From assembly GCF_965638725.1 (NCBI RefSeq), contig NW_027472011.1, positions 124,001-188,000 of the forward strand: 64,000 bases of DNA, in the 5' to 3' direction. The notes beneath the pieces were generated by a model. That model was not told the DNA's origin, ran no database searches, and saw nothing but the letters and a program-made list of their open reading frames with translations. This stretch comes from Aptenodytes patagonicus. Taxonomy: Eukaryota > Chordata > Aves > Sphenisciformes > Spheniscidae. Within the stretch, counting starts at the first letter, position 1, and each line of letters opens with the position of its first letter. The translations under genes were made by a program, and so were the position numbers. This document shows, piece by piece, positions 23,301 to 35,147 of this stretch.

Positions 23301-23517
23301 CCAGACCGACCCCCCATCCAGTCTGACACCCCCCCCCCCCCCCCCCCCATCCAGACCGACCCCTCACCCCTGGAGCCCACGCCTTACCCCCATCGTCCCA
23401 GATCGACCCCTCGCCCCCCAGCCCGGACCCCCCCCCCCACACCCCCAGTCTGACCCTCCCAGCCCGGACCGACCCCCTCACCCCGGCTGCCGCCCGCCCC
23501 ACGCTGAGCGCCGCCAT
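13343..23517 (-). CDS. IDH3B: IDH3B, NAD-dependent isocitrate dehydrogenase beta subunit
   Basis: IDH3B is a subunit of the mitochondrial NAD-IDH heterotetramer that oxidises isocitrate to 2-oxoglutarate in the TCA cycle. Shared exons, in gene order: 23482-23517, 22781-22861, 20784-20882, 19801-19921, 19338-19398, 18696-18828, 17660-17793, 17132-17234, 16271-16417, 16056-16150, 15876-15936. The last exon is either 15376-15465 or 13343-13420, giving 386 or 382 residues (human 385). The first 39 residues are Arg/Ala-rich without acidic residues, a mitochondrial presequence. [59 protein letters not shown] and [19 protein letters not shown] match vertebrate IDH3B closely. Introns contain three CR1 fragments and a large C-rich minisatellite in intron 1. 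The gene converges with NOP56, the same neighbour pair as on human chromosome 20. Confidence 0.97.
14279..14284 (-). terminator. IDH3B proximal poly(A) signal AATAAA
   Basis: CTTTATTTG on the plus strand reads as AATAAA on the minus strand, 1.1 kb after the proximal stop codon. Confidence 0.7.
14343..14381. repeat. (CA)n microsatellite
   Basis: About 17 CA dinucleotides follow a CT-rich run in the 3'UTR of the proximal IDH3B isoform. Confidence 0.95.
15199..15238. repeat. (CCT)n trinucleotide microsatellite
   Basis: About 12 perfect CCT units lie in the intron or 3'UTR between the two IDH3B last exons. Confidence 0.9.
15376..15465 (-). CDS. IDH3B: IDH3B alternative last exon, proximal form
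   Basis: The exon encodes [20 protein letters not shown] then DSLHPHYGA and a stop. Its 3'UTR can run to AATAAA (minus strand) at 14279-14284, about 1.1 kb downstream. Intron retention or choice of this terminal exon versus 13343-13420 would produce the two C-terminal isoforms known for mammalian IDH3B. Confidence 0.92.
   Translation of the reverse strand, partial: VRTRDLGGYSTTSDFVKSVIDSLHPHYGA
16655..16909 (+). mobile_element. CR1 LINE 3' fragment in an IDH3B intron
   Basis: A plus-strand CR1 3' end: AGGTTTAGATTGGATGTTAG, the AGGAAAAATTTCTTCACTG block, GTGGTGGAGTCACCATCCC, then the terminal ATTCTGTGATTCTATGATTC repeat. It is opposite to the gene and heavily 5'-truncated. Confidence 0.93.
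17889..18482 (-). mobile_element. CR1 LINE 3' fragment in an IDH3B intron
   Basis: A minus-strand CR1 copy with the terminal ATTCTATG repeat at 17891 and an open frame (17972-18463) for the last 163 residues of the CR1 reverse transcriptase, including [20 protein letters not shown] and [20 protein letters not shown]. It is 5'-truncated. Confidence 0.95.
20933..21098 (-). mobile_element. CR1 LINE 3' fragment in an IDH3B intron
   Basis: About 165 bases of CR1 3' end with the tandem ATTCTATG repeat. The sequence matches the 3' ends at 17889 and 56080. Confidence 0.92.
22885..23470. repeat. C-rich minisatellite in IDH3B intron 1
   Basis: Irregular tandem copies of a unit containing CCCCCCATCCAGACCGACCC, plus a longer module with GGAGCCCACGCCTTACCCCC that occurs twice (near 23100 and 23370). 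Long C homopolymers interrupt the copies. Confidence 0.85.
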
Positions 23518-23936
23518 CTCGCCGCCCCACAATGCACCGCGGCTGCGGCAAGGCGGGAGCACGCGGGGCGGAAGGGGCGGGGCCGAGGCGAGCCCTGCGG
23601 CGCCCCCTGGCGGACGGGCGGGGCACGGAGGGGACACACACCCCCCCCCCCGAGACCCCCCCCCCCCAAGGATCCGCCGGAGGGTCCCAGACACCCGCCC
23701 AGGGTCCCCCAGGGCACCCTGGGGACATCCAGGGATCCCCCCCTTCCAGACCTCCCCAGGGCCTTCTCCGGGCCCCCTGGGACACCAACACCCCCCCCCC
23801 CCCCAATGCCCTACAGCCCCCCCCCCCCAGTAACCCTGCCCCGGGGACCCCCGCGCTGGGGGTGCCGAGCAGGCTGGGGGTGCCCCTGGGGGCGCTGAGC
23901 ATTCCCCACCAGGAGACGGGACAGCGAGCTCTTCTC
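23518..23936 (-). promoter_or_regulatory. IDH3B CpG-island promoter region
   Basis: The 420 bases between the IDH3B start codon and the VPS16 poly(A) signal are GC- and CpG-rich near the start, with GGGGCGG Sp1-type boxes. Farther out they are C-rich simple sequence. No TATA box is seen. Confidence 0.55.
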
Positions 23937-23942
23937 TTTATT
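23937..23942 (-). terminator. VPS16 poly(A) signal AATAAA
   Basis: CTTTATTG on the plus strand reads as AATAAA on the minus strand, 344 bases beyond the VPS16 stop codon. Confidence 0.85.
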
Positions 23943-24285
23943 GAACAAGAAGGGAGGGGGGTGGGGGTCCGGCTGCCGTATGTCGCAGCCGGCGAGGAAG
24001 ACCTCGGCCTCGTACCAGCTGCGAGGGGGACGCTGCCAGGGTGACCCCCAGCCCTGGCGCAGGACACGGACACCCCTCTGCCACCCTGCCCTCGTCCCCG
24101 GGCACAGACACCCCGCGGCAAGGGGGAGGCGTGGAGGGCTGAGAGGAGGGGGGGGCAGCGAGCCTGGGCTGGGGGGGACAGGGCTGAGAAGCCCAGAGTG
24201 GCCCCAGTGGCAGGGCGGGGGGCTGGAGCACCCCCCCCCCCCCCCGAGAGTGCATGGTCAGGGCAGGGCGCCCCACGGCTGGGGC

Positions 24286-27200
24286 TCACTTCTTCAGGAG
24301 CTGGGCTCGGGCCCGGTTCAGCTTCTCTGCCACGGCGGCGTCGGTGCTGGCGGTGCACTTGGACAGGACAAAGTTCATCTCCGTCTCGTTCTTGTGCTCG
24401 ATGGCAGCATCGGCCGCCTGGTCCAGGTCCCTGCGGCAGAGCGGGGGAGCTGGGGGCGGTGTGGGGACAGGAGGGGGGCAGCAGCCCCAGCCTCCCAGCC
24501 ACCGTTCCCCCACGTCCTGGAGGCACCAGCCCCAGCAAGGGCAGGCACCCCACGCAGCCCTCACCGGCTGCAGAGGACGAGGCTCAGGGTGCCCCCCCAG
24601 CACCACCCACGTGCTCCCAGGGGTCTCATCCACCTCTGGTTCCCCCGGAGGCCCCCAAGTCCCCAGCCATGCTGCATGAGGAACCAGCTGCTCCTGCGGG
24701 CTCCGACCCTGCTCCGTGCACCCCCAGCTGCCCCCGGGCTGGGGCCAAGCCGACGCACCCCACCAGGACGAAGGCCTTGACGCGCTGCTCGGGGGTCACA
24801 CGGGGCGCGTACTTCTTGGCCTCGTAGCGGTTGTGGTGCTTCACCGAGATCTCCACGAAGGGCTGGAGAGGAGAGGAGCGGGGTAGGAGGGAACGGGGGG
24901 GCTGGCTGCTGGGCCCTCCAGGCCCCCGGCTTCAGCCCTTGCCCCACGCCAGCCCGCCCAGGCTGCTGCTCCATGCCGTGCCCTCCTGCTGCCCCACGCC
25001 GTGGCCCAGCCCCACAGCCACCCATGGGGCAGGCCTGCCCCCCCTCCGGCAGGGAAATCTCTTACCAGGTACCCGATGGGCGACTTCTTGCTCTTGGAGA
25101 ACTTCTCCATCTCCTCCCAGTCCCCGCGGTTGGCCAGGGCGCTGATCTTCAGCCACCAGTACCTGGGGATGCAGGTCAAGCCTGCTCCTCTAGCTGCCAG
25201 TGCCCTGCAGCCCCAGAGCATGGCTCCTACCCGGGGTGAGCCCCCAGGGCTGCACAGAGGAGCCCCCCCCCCCCCGGAACCGACCTCTTGTCAGGGATCT
25301 TGAACTCCCGGTAGAGCTGCTCGGCTCGCTTGCAGTGGCCGTCCAGGATGAGGTTGGAGACAGTGTCGTGCAGCGAGAGGTCGAGATAGGGCTTGTCAAA
25401 GTCCTCTTGGAGGTGTCGCTGGAGCCGCAGGAGCTTGATCTGATCCTCTGTGGCCTGGGGAGCAAAGCGCCAGCTAAAGGGTCCCCGTCCCAGCTCTGCC
25501 CACGGGGCTCAGAGGGTCCCTGCCCCAGCAAGTGATGGCAGCAGCCCACCCAGCCTCGGCTGCAGAGCAGGGCAGGGGGACCTGTGGTGCCACGTAAAGC
25601 GGAGGTGGCCCAGCCGAAGCCCTGTGCCCGCCAGCAATGCCCAGCTCTGCTCCTGCCCAGCCCCAGGAGAGCAGGGGCCCCCCGCGGCACCTCCCCGGAC
25701 CCGGCTGCACTCACCTTGGCAGCAAACTCGTTCTTGGCTTTGTAGTACTCGTCCAGGGCGTTCTGCAGAGCTCCTACTCGCCCTTCGATGCGCTGAGGAC
25801 AGAGAGCACGGCCACTTCAGCCCCTGCCAGCACGGGTGCCATGCTGCAGGGCCGGGGCAGCACCCTCAAAGCCCCACAGGTGGGGCAGGAGGGGTGTCTC
25901 GTGCTGAGACACGGCCAAGGTGAAGCTCCGGCTCTGCGATGCTTTGCTTTGATCCCCAGAGATGGGTTTAGGGCTGGGCCCTGCCTAGCCCTGGGTGGGA
26001 TCCTTACCTCCCCCCGGCACACGCGGGACGGGCTGGGTGTCTGCTACCACAGACCCCCGAGGGGACGATGGCCCCGGGGTATGAGGTGGGGAGCTCCCTT
26101 CCCTCACCCGCAGCCCACCCTGAGCGTGGGGAGGGTGGAAACCCCCCTGGCTGCAAACACCCGGCTGGTGCCGCTGGGCTGCGTGGGGCAGAGGCAGCCA
26201 TCAGGCATGATATCCCCCCCTGCCCCTTCCCCAGCACACTGTCTCTCCCCGGCCACGCGCCTCCCTGGGTGAGGAGGAGTCAGCCCGGAGCCCGCCAGCC
26301 CTTCCTCCCCGCTCCTCCCGCCGCTGCTGGGCACAGACCTTCTCCGAGTAGCTGGAGTGGACGTGGAAGTTGCCGAGCTCCTGGTGATTGTCATCCTGGT
26401 TATACAGGTCCTTCAGCGTCTCCCGCTCCTGGTGCTTGCAGAACTGGGGAGCGATGGGGGGGGGGTGGTTAGGGCATACGGGGATGGACACCACGGTGGC
26501 TCCCGGGGGCCGGGCGGGCGGTGGCAGCCCCTACCTGGCGGTACAGGCTCAGGGCCACCGGCTGGTTCTGCAGCGTCATGAAGAAGGTGCCGCGATTCAG
26601 CTCGTTCTTCAGGTGGAGCACGACGGTGTAGACTGGGGCAGGCAGCGCGGTTCAGGAGGGGGGGATGGGGACCCTGCCCCCTGCATGGCTGGCCCCGGGG
26701 AGCAGCACCGGGAGGGGAGTGAGGGGACGTCCAGGCGCAGGGCAGAGCCCCGTGCTGAGGGCAAGCACTGCCCCGTAGGGCTCAAGCAGCTCCCACCACC
26801 CCCATCCCACAAGGCACAAAGCCGTGAACGGGCTCCCCCAGACCCCAAAACCCCTCCCCTCCGCTGCAGAGCCCCTCCTCTGCCCAGCCCTGACCCTTAC
26901 CCAGGTCGGTGTCCCCGCTCTCGATGGCTTTGCTGAGGGCCAGCTTGCTCCGCTTCATCTTCAGCAGCAGCGGGACCTGCTCCCCGGAGCGCGGCTCATA
27001 CTCCAGCAGCTGCAGGCGGCAGAGGGGTCGTCAGTGTGTGGCCACCACGTCTGACCCCCTCCCCCAGCCATCCCACCGCCCAGCCAGATATGCCACGGCC
27101 AGAGCCACGAGACCTTGATGGCCAGCTCCGTCCTGCCGCAGTCGTAAGCCCGGGAAGCGATCTCCGAGTAGGAGATGCCCGGCGTGTCACCCAGCTTCTG

Positions 27201-30200
27201 GTTGATGGCGTGGGCCACCTCCTCATCGGACTTGTCCTTCTGCTGCACCTGGAAGGGCACGAGCGGAGAGGTCTCCACACGCCCCACCTGGGCAGAACCC
27301 TCCGAGCTGCCTCCTTACCTTGTAGCAGGCCCAGTGGGCCAGGATGCGGCTGACGCCCTGGATCTCCGAGAGGCGCAGGTACTCGCAGATCCTGATGGCC
27401 AGGGGGTAGAGCCGCCGCAGGACCAGCCTGGTGTGGCACACGGTGGGGTCAGCGGCACGGCCCCACAGGGGTCCGAGGAGTCGAGCAGCTCGGCCGGCCT
27501 CGCGGGGGACCGAGCTCACTCAGCGCCCGGCCAGGGGGACGGAGACCGTGGGGATGGGGACTGCAGCGTGGCCGGACGCTGCCTTGGCCCAGGCTGCTCG
27601 GGGACGGGGCTGTCATGCCCAGCTCATGGGGACCCTTACCTGTCCAGCAGGACCTCGATGGTGAGCCGCTTGTATCTGTGGGGACAGTCAAGGGACCACA
27701 AAACCCCACGGAGCACAGGCAACGCGTGCTGGGCGCCCACCCCCCGTCCTGGCAGCGTCCCCGAGCCAGCTGGGCCAGCACCCGGTGCATATGGCTATAG
27801 GGCCAGCTCGGCTCTGCAAGCACCGCAGGCCAGCTCTGCGGGGTGTGATGAGCGTAGAGGCCTCAGCTACAGACCCCTGCCACGGGGCCCAGGGCATAGC
27901 TGGTGCCCGAACCCTGCGGGGCTAGCAGCTAACCGGCTCTGCAGCTCTCTCCTCCTATGAGGCGGCCGCCCCAGCAGGGCCTGGAGCCCCAAACGGCACT
28001 GATCCTGCCTGGGCCAGATCCTGCACCCGCCCCAGGGTCATGGCTCATGCACTGTCCCACGCAGGATACTGGGTGAAGGTGAGGGGGATGCCGATCTGGT
28101 AGTCTCGGATGGCGTTGAGCACCCGCAGGTCCTGGCACATGCGCACGAAGCTCTCCGGGGGAAACTTGTCGATGAAGCACTTCCCGAAGGAGGCTGCCTG
28201 TGGGAAGAGGCGTGCGGCGCTGGGGCTGTGCCGGCCGCAGCACGACCACCAGCCGGGAGGGGGACGCTTTCAGCCGCAGCCAAAGCCTCCCTGCGCCTCG
28301 TTTACCCTCAGCAGCGACTTCTGGGTGTCCGGCTCGTGCTCGTAGCCAGCTGCCTCGATGCACTGGCTCACCGCCTCTGGGAGCAGCTTCTGGTCCTTGA
28401 TCTCCCGCAGGTACTCGTCTGCCTTCTGGCTCTCCTTCTGCAGGGGAGCGCAGCCCGTGGGGGAGAGCGATGGGGTGCTCACCGGCCAGGGTGAGCCCTG
28501 GGAGCCCCAGCACCCCTGGGACTGGGGGCCAAGGGAGCCCTCGCCCCCGGCAGGGACCTCCGGGATCTCCCCCTTCCCATCACCGCAGGATAACGCCGGC
28601 AGCGGTTTGCATCAGAGACACCCCAACCTTCCCAGGGGCAGGCAGGACCCGGAGTGGGGCAGCGGGCCGTACCTCGTACTCCTTCTGTGCCTCCAGCAGG
28701 AGTGCCCCTGGGGCCATGGAGGCGATCTTGAAGATCTCCTGGCTGGCCTCTGCAGAGACGGGGAAAAAAAATACGTGGGACGCTGCCCCAGCCCAGGCGC
28801 GTCACCTGCACCCGCTGCAACCGGCTCCGCCACTGTCCCTGCCTGCAGCTCTGGACCGCAGGAGAGCCCGTGCCGGCACCGTCCTTCGGCGGGGTGGGAG
28901 CACGGCCACCGCCGGCCTGAGGAGCTGGGCAGAGCCGTGCCGATGGATGGCTCGGGGCCGCTCTTCCAGCCCTCGCAACTGCAGCCCCCAGTAAACATCG
29001 ACCCAAGGGTCCAAGAGACGGAGGCAGGGGCAGCTGCCAGGACACGCGGGTCCCAAGGAGCTATTCCCCCGCGCAGAGCCACGGCGGCTCCGCTCTGGAA
29101 GCGCGAGGGTGGCAGCAGTACAGGAGGTGAGGAACAGGCGTGCCGAGCTGTGCCGGGCCTCGGCTCAAAGCACGGGTGCTCTGGCAGCAGGAGGGGGAGG
29201 TGGCAGCCTGCAGGGCCCCACTCAGGGGACAGGGGCACAGCAGAGCTGGCAAAGCAGGGGACCAGAACTGGTGCGGTGCTGGGGAAGGAGGGAGCCCGGG
29301 GCCGGGCGAGGGACTGGGTTCAGAGCCCTGCACTAGACGGCTGGTGGGGCTCAGGGCATGGCTCTACTCGGCTGTGGGGCTCTCACCACCTCCTGAGCCT
29401 CCAGAAAGGGCTGGGCAGGCCGGACCCCCGCACACAGAGCTGGGCAGAGTCACGGGCCGCGTCCTGGGCACCGAGCGGTGCAGGAGAGACCTGCCTGCCC
29501 GGGTGCGGGGGGGGAGGTCCCCACTTAGCCTCGCCACCTGGCGCCATCTCACCTGGGATCTCGTGCAGGAACTCGTGGGATGTGCGAGACAAGATCCGGA
29601 CCCCGTCCAGCTCTGGCACCAGGTAGGAGTCCTCATCCAGGACAAACCTGCGCTCCCCGCTAAGGGCTCGCGGGAAGCAAGATGCTCTGGGTGCAGCCCA
29701 GCCCTGCTGAGGGCCGGCCCCAGCGATGCTGAGGAGCAACCTCCTGGACCCCCCGTCCCCCCCGGCTCATGACCCCCCTTTCCGCAGAGAGGGCATGGGA
29801 TCAGCACTTGGGAGGGACAGGAATCCCCCCACCCATGGCAGCCCTCGCCCTTGGGGAATCGGGACTGGACCTCGGCAGGGACAGTGCTCCCAGCCGCGGG
29901 GGCTTTGGTGGCTCCCAGCACCACCGCTGCTCTCGGAGCCGAGGGGGAGTGGGATCCCCTCAGCAGGAAGGCTCGGAGGAGGGGGCCAGGGAGGCAGACA
30001 GGAGGGGTTTTCGCTGCTGTACAGGACTGGGTTGGCCGGGACCAGGCAGTGGAGATCGTGACAAAACTGCAGAGGAGAGGAAGAAGTTCAGCCGCCTCTG
30101 ACTGTCCTGGGGGGCCACTTGACACCACTGGTGTTCCTGGAGCACCCCTCGCCCATGACAGAGACGGCGGTGGCCCACGGAGGGCCCACAGAGGCCCGCA

Positions 30201-33200
30201 GTTTGGGCTGGCCTTTGGAAATGACACCTCTTCCCCAAAGGATACCGGATGCACTCCGTGGAGTTCCCCACCACCATCAGCTGCCGGTCCCAGGCCACCA
30301 CCACGGCACGCTGCCGGCTCCGGGGACGCATGCACCTGCCAGGGAGCCCCAGCCCCGGCTTAACCCCAGCCCAGCTGCAGCCCCCCACGCCTGGAGCGGG
30401 GACACGAAAGGCTCCCGCTCATCGCGGGGAGGCAGCAGGGTGGCCGCAGAGCCGAGCAGACCCCAGCAAAGGCTCAGGGTACCGGAGGAGCGTGGGTAGG
30501 CACGGTCGGGGGCAGAGGGGGCTGGCGGGGAGACCACTCACCAAACCATCTGCTTGGGCGGAGATCGGACGCTGCTGTTGAACTCGCAGAGCTTCTCCTG
30601 CAGCAGGAGAGAGCTGGGTCAGGGGGACGGCGGCGCAGGGACGGGTGGCATCGCCTGCGTTGCCGGGGCCACGCGCTGAGGGCAGCTGCTGGGGGATGAG
30701 CAGCACAGACCAGGCTGCGCTGGGCACCGGGAGCGTGGGTGCCGCGCCATGAGCGGGTCCTGCGGGAGCAGCCGGCCCCATCTCTAGCTCTGGAGGCAGC
30801 TAGGGCTGCGGCCGACGCAGCTGAAGGGCAAAGATGCTGCGCGAGCACTTAAGCCGAGTGTGAGAAACATTCCTCCATTGCTGCGGCACACAGCTTGCCT
30901 GCACATAGAGCAAGAAGCTGCTTGTGCTCGACTGAGACCCGGTAAGTGAACGAAGGCGAAAGGAGCAGGATTGGTCTCGGAGACCACAGAAGGCAACCAG
31001 CACCTCACCAGCACGAGCCCCACAACGTGGGGGAATTTGCAGGGCAGAATCAAGACTCGCAAGCAAGGCCCCTACGCCGAAGCGACCACACCAGCAGCGG
31101 CGATAAGGCTGAGACTGCCTAAGAAACAGTACTAGAACCACCAAACTTGGGTAAGGACTTAACAGAACTGTGACCGGTGGGGAAAAAGCAATTAGTGGGG
31201 GGCTGTTTATCTGCAGGGGGGGTGGTTTGGACAGAGAAAGGCAGGTGCAAGGCCAGCAAAAGGGTAGGTTCGGAAATAGAAAAAGTGGGGAGTAAGGTAT
31301 AAAAATCAGGTGAAGAACAAGAGGGTGGATCTCCCGAGGACAGGAGTGCAGACACGGGCGGGCGGCAGCGAGGCTGACCTGCAGACCTCAGTCTGTGGGG
31401 ACCCTGAGGGTGCCCCCTGCGTGGACACCCCACCCTGCCAGATCTGTCTGCCAGACAGGGAGAGGAGGGGTGGGCTGACACCCTAATGCCCCGCGACGGG
31501 GAGGGAAGGGAGATGCTCACCTTCAGCGTGGCCAGCCCCATCCAGATGTAGCCGGTGTCGGTGAAGAGTGCCAGGCAGCGGTAGTTGAAGGACACGGCCA
31601 TCTGCAGATAGGCGCCGGCGGAGGGGCTCATGCCAGGGGGGGTCTGGGACAGGGAAAAGGAGAGGGTCGCACCTGGGGGCCACGGGACGTGCCACACGCT
31701 GGCACCGATGCTGTGTAAGGGGCTGAGGACTGGTCAGAGCGGGGCTGTCCCTTCCTACCCCGCACCCACTCAATCCTCACCTCTTTGCCCCTGGCCAGGA
31801 TGGGGCCAGGTGTCCCTGCTGTACACGCCTGCCCATGGGACAGCAGGGGAAAGGACCTGCCAGCGAGTGCTGGAGGCTGGAGAGCAGCCCGTGGGACAGC
31901 GGGGGGACAAGGGAAGGGACCTGCCAGTGAGTGCGGGGGGCTGCAGACCGCCCTGCTCCCCTCAGACACCCGCCGCGGCTCACTCACCACCACGGAGCAG
32001 GAGGTGTTGTCCAGGAGGTAGAGGTCCTGTCCGACCGCCAGCAGGACGATGGTGACTCTGTCCTGGGACAGCACGGCCCAGCAGGAGGGCGGCTTCTGCA
32101 GACCTGCCGGGCACCGGCGTCAGGCCCCTGCGCTTGGCCGGAGCCCGGGGCAGCGGGGAAGGGACGCACCGGGAACCTCGGGCATCCTGCGCAGCTTCAG
32201 GTCGTCGATGTTGGTGGTCAGGGAGAAGCGGTGTGCCCCGGTGAGGATGGCCACGCCGGTGCCGTACTCCGTGTGGAAGACCTTCGCCTCCAGCACGTGG
32301 TTCTGCAGCACCTCCTGTGCCATGGAGAAAGAGCTGGGCCCAAGCCGGGGCAGCCGGGGCTCAGCACTGCGCCGCCGCTGCTCTGGGAAGGAAACTGCCT
32401 CGGCGAGGAGTGAGCCCAGCCCTGTGCTGCGCTGCTGGCAGGTGTCCCAGTGCAGACAGGCCTCACTCCTGCAGCGAAGAGGGGATCACTCTGGCCCCAG
32501 GGGCCATGGGGACGGTTGCCAGCTCATTCCTGAAAGCAGGCAGCCCTGCAGTGAGGCTGGGAGAGCCCCAGGCTCCCCACTGTGCCCCACGGGGCTGGGG
32601 GAGCGCTCAGGGAGGCCTCACAGCGTTTCACTTCTCCGTTGCACAAACCCAACCCTGGGCACCTCTTGAGCTCCCCATCCTGCTCCACTCACGTTGCCCA
32701 TGCTGAAATGGCGCTTGAACTCGCAGAAGAGGTTGTAGATGAGAACGGTGCCGTCCTCCTGGATGCACAGCAGGTCCTCACTGGCCGTCCAGCCCAGCTG
32801 CACCAGCTGGCCGCTCTTCCACTGCGGGCAGGAGACACGTGAGCGCACCACGGGGCTGCTCACCTCCCGGCCGGCCCAGCCCCAGAGACGTCCCTCCAGG
32901 AGACGTACGTGAAGCCAAAGGCCACGGTTGGGCATCCGCAGCTCTGATGCCCCCGGCTGCCATGGCTCTGCAGGGCCCTGCCGTCGCAGCAGCTTTCCCT
33001 GTCCCTCCACATCCTCACTGCCCTGTGTCCGCCCCAAGCCCCGGACAGCGGGGAAGGGAGAATGCTCCCGTGGCGCCAACGCTGCTGCTCCCGTCCCCCT
33101 CTCCCAAGGCTGGGCAGCCTCCCTCTCCCTACGGCTCTCCCCATTTCCCCCTTGCACACGCCACCGCTCCGGAGCAGCTTCTCCAAAGCTTTCAGGGGAC

Positions 33201-34295
33201 TGAGGGAGCTACATGGAGCCATCGCTCCGGAGACCTTAGGGTAGTGCCAAGGACACGTGGCAGCATCCTGCTTCCCCGTGGAGAGACCAGAGGAGCTGCC
33301 CAAGGGCACGCAAGCGAGTGGCACAGGCAGAGGTGACTGCCGGCCTCGCAGCCCGGTGATTCACCTGCAACACCCAGCTGGTAACCCAGCCATACAGCCT
33401 TCGGTGTCACCAGTGAGCCCTTCTACAGTTCCCCTGCCCGCGGGCTTATTGTTGCAAGGGGCACAGAGCTACAGCCTCCGGCGTCCTCCGAGGGGCAGCT
33501 GGGACTGTCCCAAGCTCCCTGGCACATCACAGACCTCCACGGAGCACTCGGGGTGCAGCTTAAAGGAGGGGGCGGCCGACCCTGGGGCGGCTCACCGGGA
33601 TGCAGGCCAGGAGAAGCCCTGAGGCCGAGTAGATCTCCAGCAGCGGGCGGGCGCTGGGGGATTTCTCCTTCCGGGCGTTGTTCTTCAGCAGAGCTGCGGG
33701 CGGGATGGGACAGTCCGTCTGAGCCGTGGCCCCTCTGCCGTCACCACCGGGGGTCCGGGACAGCCCCTCTCCCGTGGCTCCTGCCCCAGCGCAGGGTCCC
33801 GGGGGGCCGGGGCCCGGCCCTACCTACGGGCCCCCCGTACGGGGCGGCTGCCACCAGGCAGTCCCGCAGGTCCTCCTTCAGGCTCCACTCCATGGCGTAC
33901 AGCTCGAACTTCCTGCAGGCGACGGACAGACGGATGGACAGTCGGCAGACTGAGGGATGGGGGAAGGGGGGCTAGGGACGGCGCCCACCCCCCCCCAACC
34001 GGCCCTGGGACCCACCCGCCAGCCCCAAGACCCATGGCCACCGCGGGACCCGCCGACCAGCCCCGGGACCCCCCCAGCCAGCCCCAAGGCCCATGATCAG
34101 CCCTGAGAACCCCCGAGCAGCCCCAAGGCCGGCCCCAGGACCCACACGACCGGCCCCGGGACCCCCTGGCCGGCCCCAGGGACGGGGAGGGGCTGCCTCT
34201 GGCCGGTCCCGGTCTCGGTCCCGGTCCCGGGCCGCCCCTCACCGGTAGAAGGCCTCCTCGCCCAGCGGGTTCCAGTTGGCCGTGTAACAGTCCAT
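24286..34295 (-). CDS. VPS16: VPS16, core subunit of HOPS and CORVET tethering complexes
   Basis: VPS16 is a core subunit of the CORVET and HOPS complexes, which tether endosomes and lysosomes before fusion; it recruits the SM protein VPS33A. Coding exons, in gene order: 34243-34295, 33824-33912, 33596-33693, 32693-32821, 32170-32314, 31988-32103, 31521-31643, 30542-30597, 30246-30335, 29553-29647, 28673-28749, 28306-28437, 28070-28197, 27640-27675, 27319-27427, 27114-27248, 26901-27009, 26535-26632, 26339-26443, 25715-25792, 25285-25454, 25066-25162, 24759-24862, 24286-24430. They sum to 2517 nt, or 838 residues (human 839). The start [20 protein letters not shown] begins the N-terminal beta-propeller. 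Later blocks [40 protein letters not shown] and KNEFAAKATEDQ match the alpha-solenoid. All junctions are GT-AG and in phase. The 30600-31520 intron carries an AT-richer block. Confidence 0.98.
30800..31340. repeat. AT-richer block in VPS16 intron 7, possible old transposon or LTR remnant
   Basis: This stretch differs in base composition from the surrounding GC-rich introns. It contains TGTGAGAAACATTCC near 30869 and a TATA-like GGTATAAAAATCAGG near 31297 on the plus strand. No coding frame or known repeat family was recognised, so the call is only that it may be an inserted, decayed element. Confidence 0.25.
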
Positions 34296-34560
34296 GGTGC
34301 CGGGACGGGACGGGACGGGACGGAACGGGACGAGCCGGGCGCTGCCGGCGGCTCGGCCTCTGCCTGCGCTTCCGCCCGCCTCGCCCCGCCCCGCCCCGCC
34401 GCGACGCCGGCTTGGCCGCCGCCATCTTGAGTGAGGGCACGGGGGGGGGGGGGGGGGGGGGGACCGCCGCCATCTTCGGTGAGGGCACGGCGGGTCGGCG
34501 CCGGCGCCATCTTCAGTGAGGGCACGGCCGCCCGCCCGCTCCCGGGCCCCGGGGTCCCTT
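34296..34560 (-). promoter_or_regulatory. VPS16 promoter region with three repeated YY1-type sites and a 22-G tract
   Basis: Three copies of a module with the YY1 consensus core GCCATCTT followed by GAGGGCACGG lie at about 34418-34440, 34466-34490 and 34503-34527. A run of 22 G lies at 34441-34462 between the first two. A GGGACGGGAC pentamer run (34302-34330) sits just upstream of the start codon. YY1 sites near the transcription start are common in housekeeping promoters; binding here is inferred. Confidence 0.6.
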
Positions 34561-34855
34561 GTCCCCGGGGCGTCCCCTGCCGCCATCATCCCAGGATGAC
34601 ACCCCCTCCCCCCCCCCCCCAGAACCCCGGGGGTCCCTGGTCCCCCCTGTCCTCAGCACGGGGGTCCTCCTGCCCCGGGCACCCGCGATGCCCTCGTCCC
34701 CCAAGGTGTCCCCCGGGACGGCCCCGGGACGGCCCCGGGCCCCCCCCGCGGGCAGAGCGGGCATTACCCGGGTTGTTCACAGCCCCGCGGCCAGGCCGGC
34801 GGTCGGGGGGACGACGGGGAGGCGTGTGCTGGCACACATGGCGGTAGAGGCACGC

Positions 34856-35030
34856 TGACATGCGTGCACACACGCACACGGGCGCGCGGGCCACGTGCAG
34901 GCGCATGCACGCACGCAAACTTGCACGCGCGTGCACGCACGGCCACGCAACACAGACTCGCGCACGTGCACACCCCGTGCACGCGCATGCGCACACGCGT
35001 GCGTGCAGGCGCGCGCATACCCACATACGT
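34856..35030. repeat. Purine-pyrimidine alternating CA/CG-rich tract
   Basis: GCACACACGC, GCGCGCGGGC and GTGCACGCAC-like blocks alternate for about 170 bases between VPS16 and the first NAT8-like gene. Such sequence can adopt Z-DNA. Confidence 0.8.
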
Positions 35031-35060
35031 GCCCCACGGCGGCTTTCCCACAGGTCTCTC

Positions 35061-35066
35061 TTTATT
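35061..35066 (-). terminator. Poly(A) signal of the first NAT8-like gene
   Basis: TTTATT on the plus strand reads as AATAAA on the minus strand, 419 bases beyond the stop codon at 35485. Confidence 0.75.
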
Positions 35067-35147
35067 TCTCGGGGCTGGAAAACCGGGGAAGGCCCCCGGC
35101 AGCCTGGCCAGGCACAGCCTCCGTCCCCCACTGCCGACCCCATGCGG

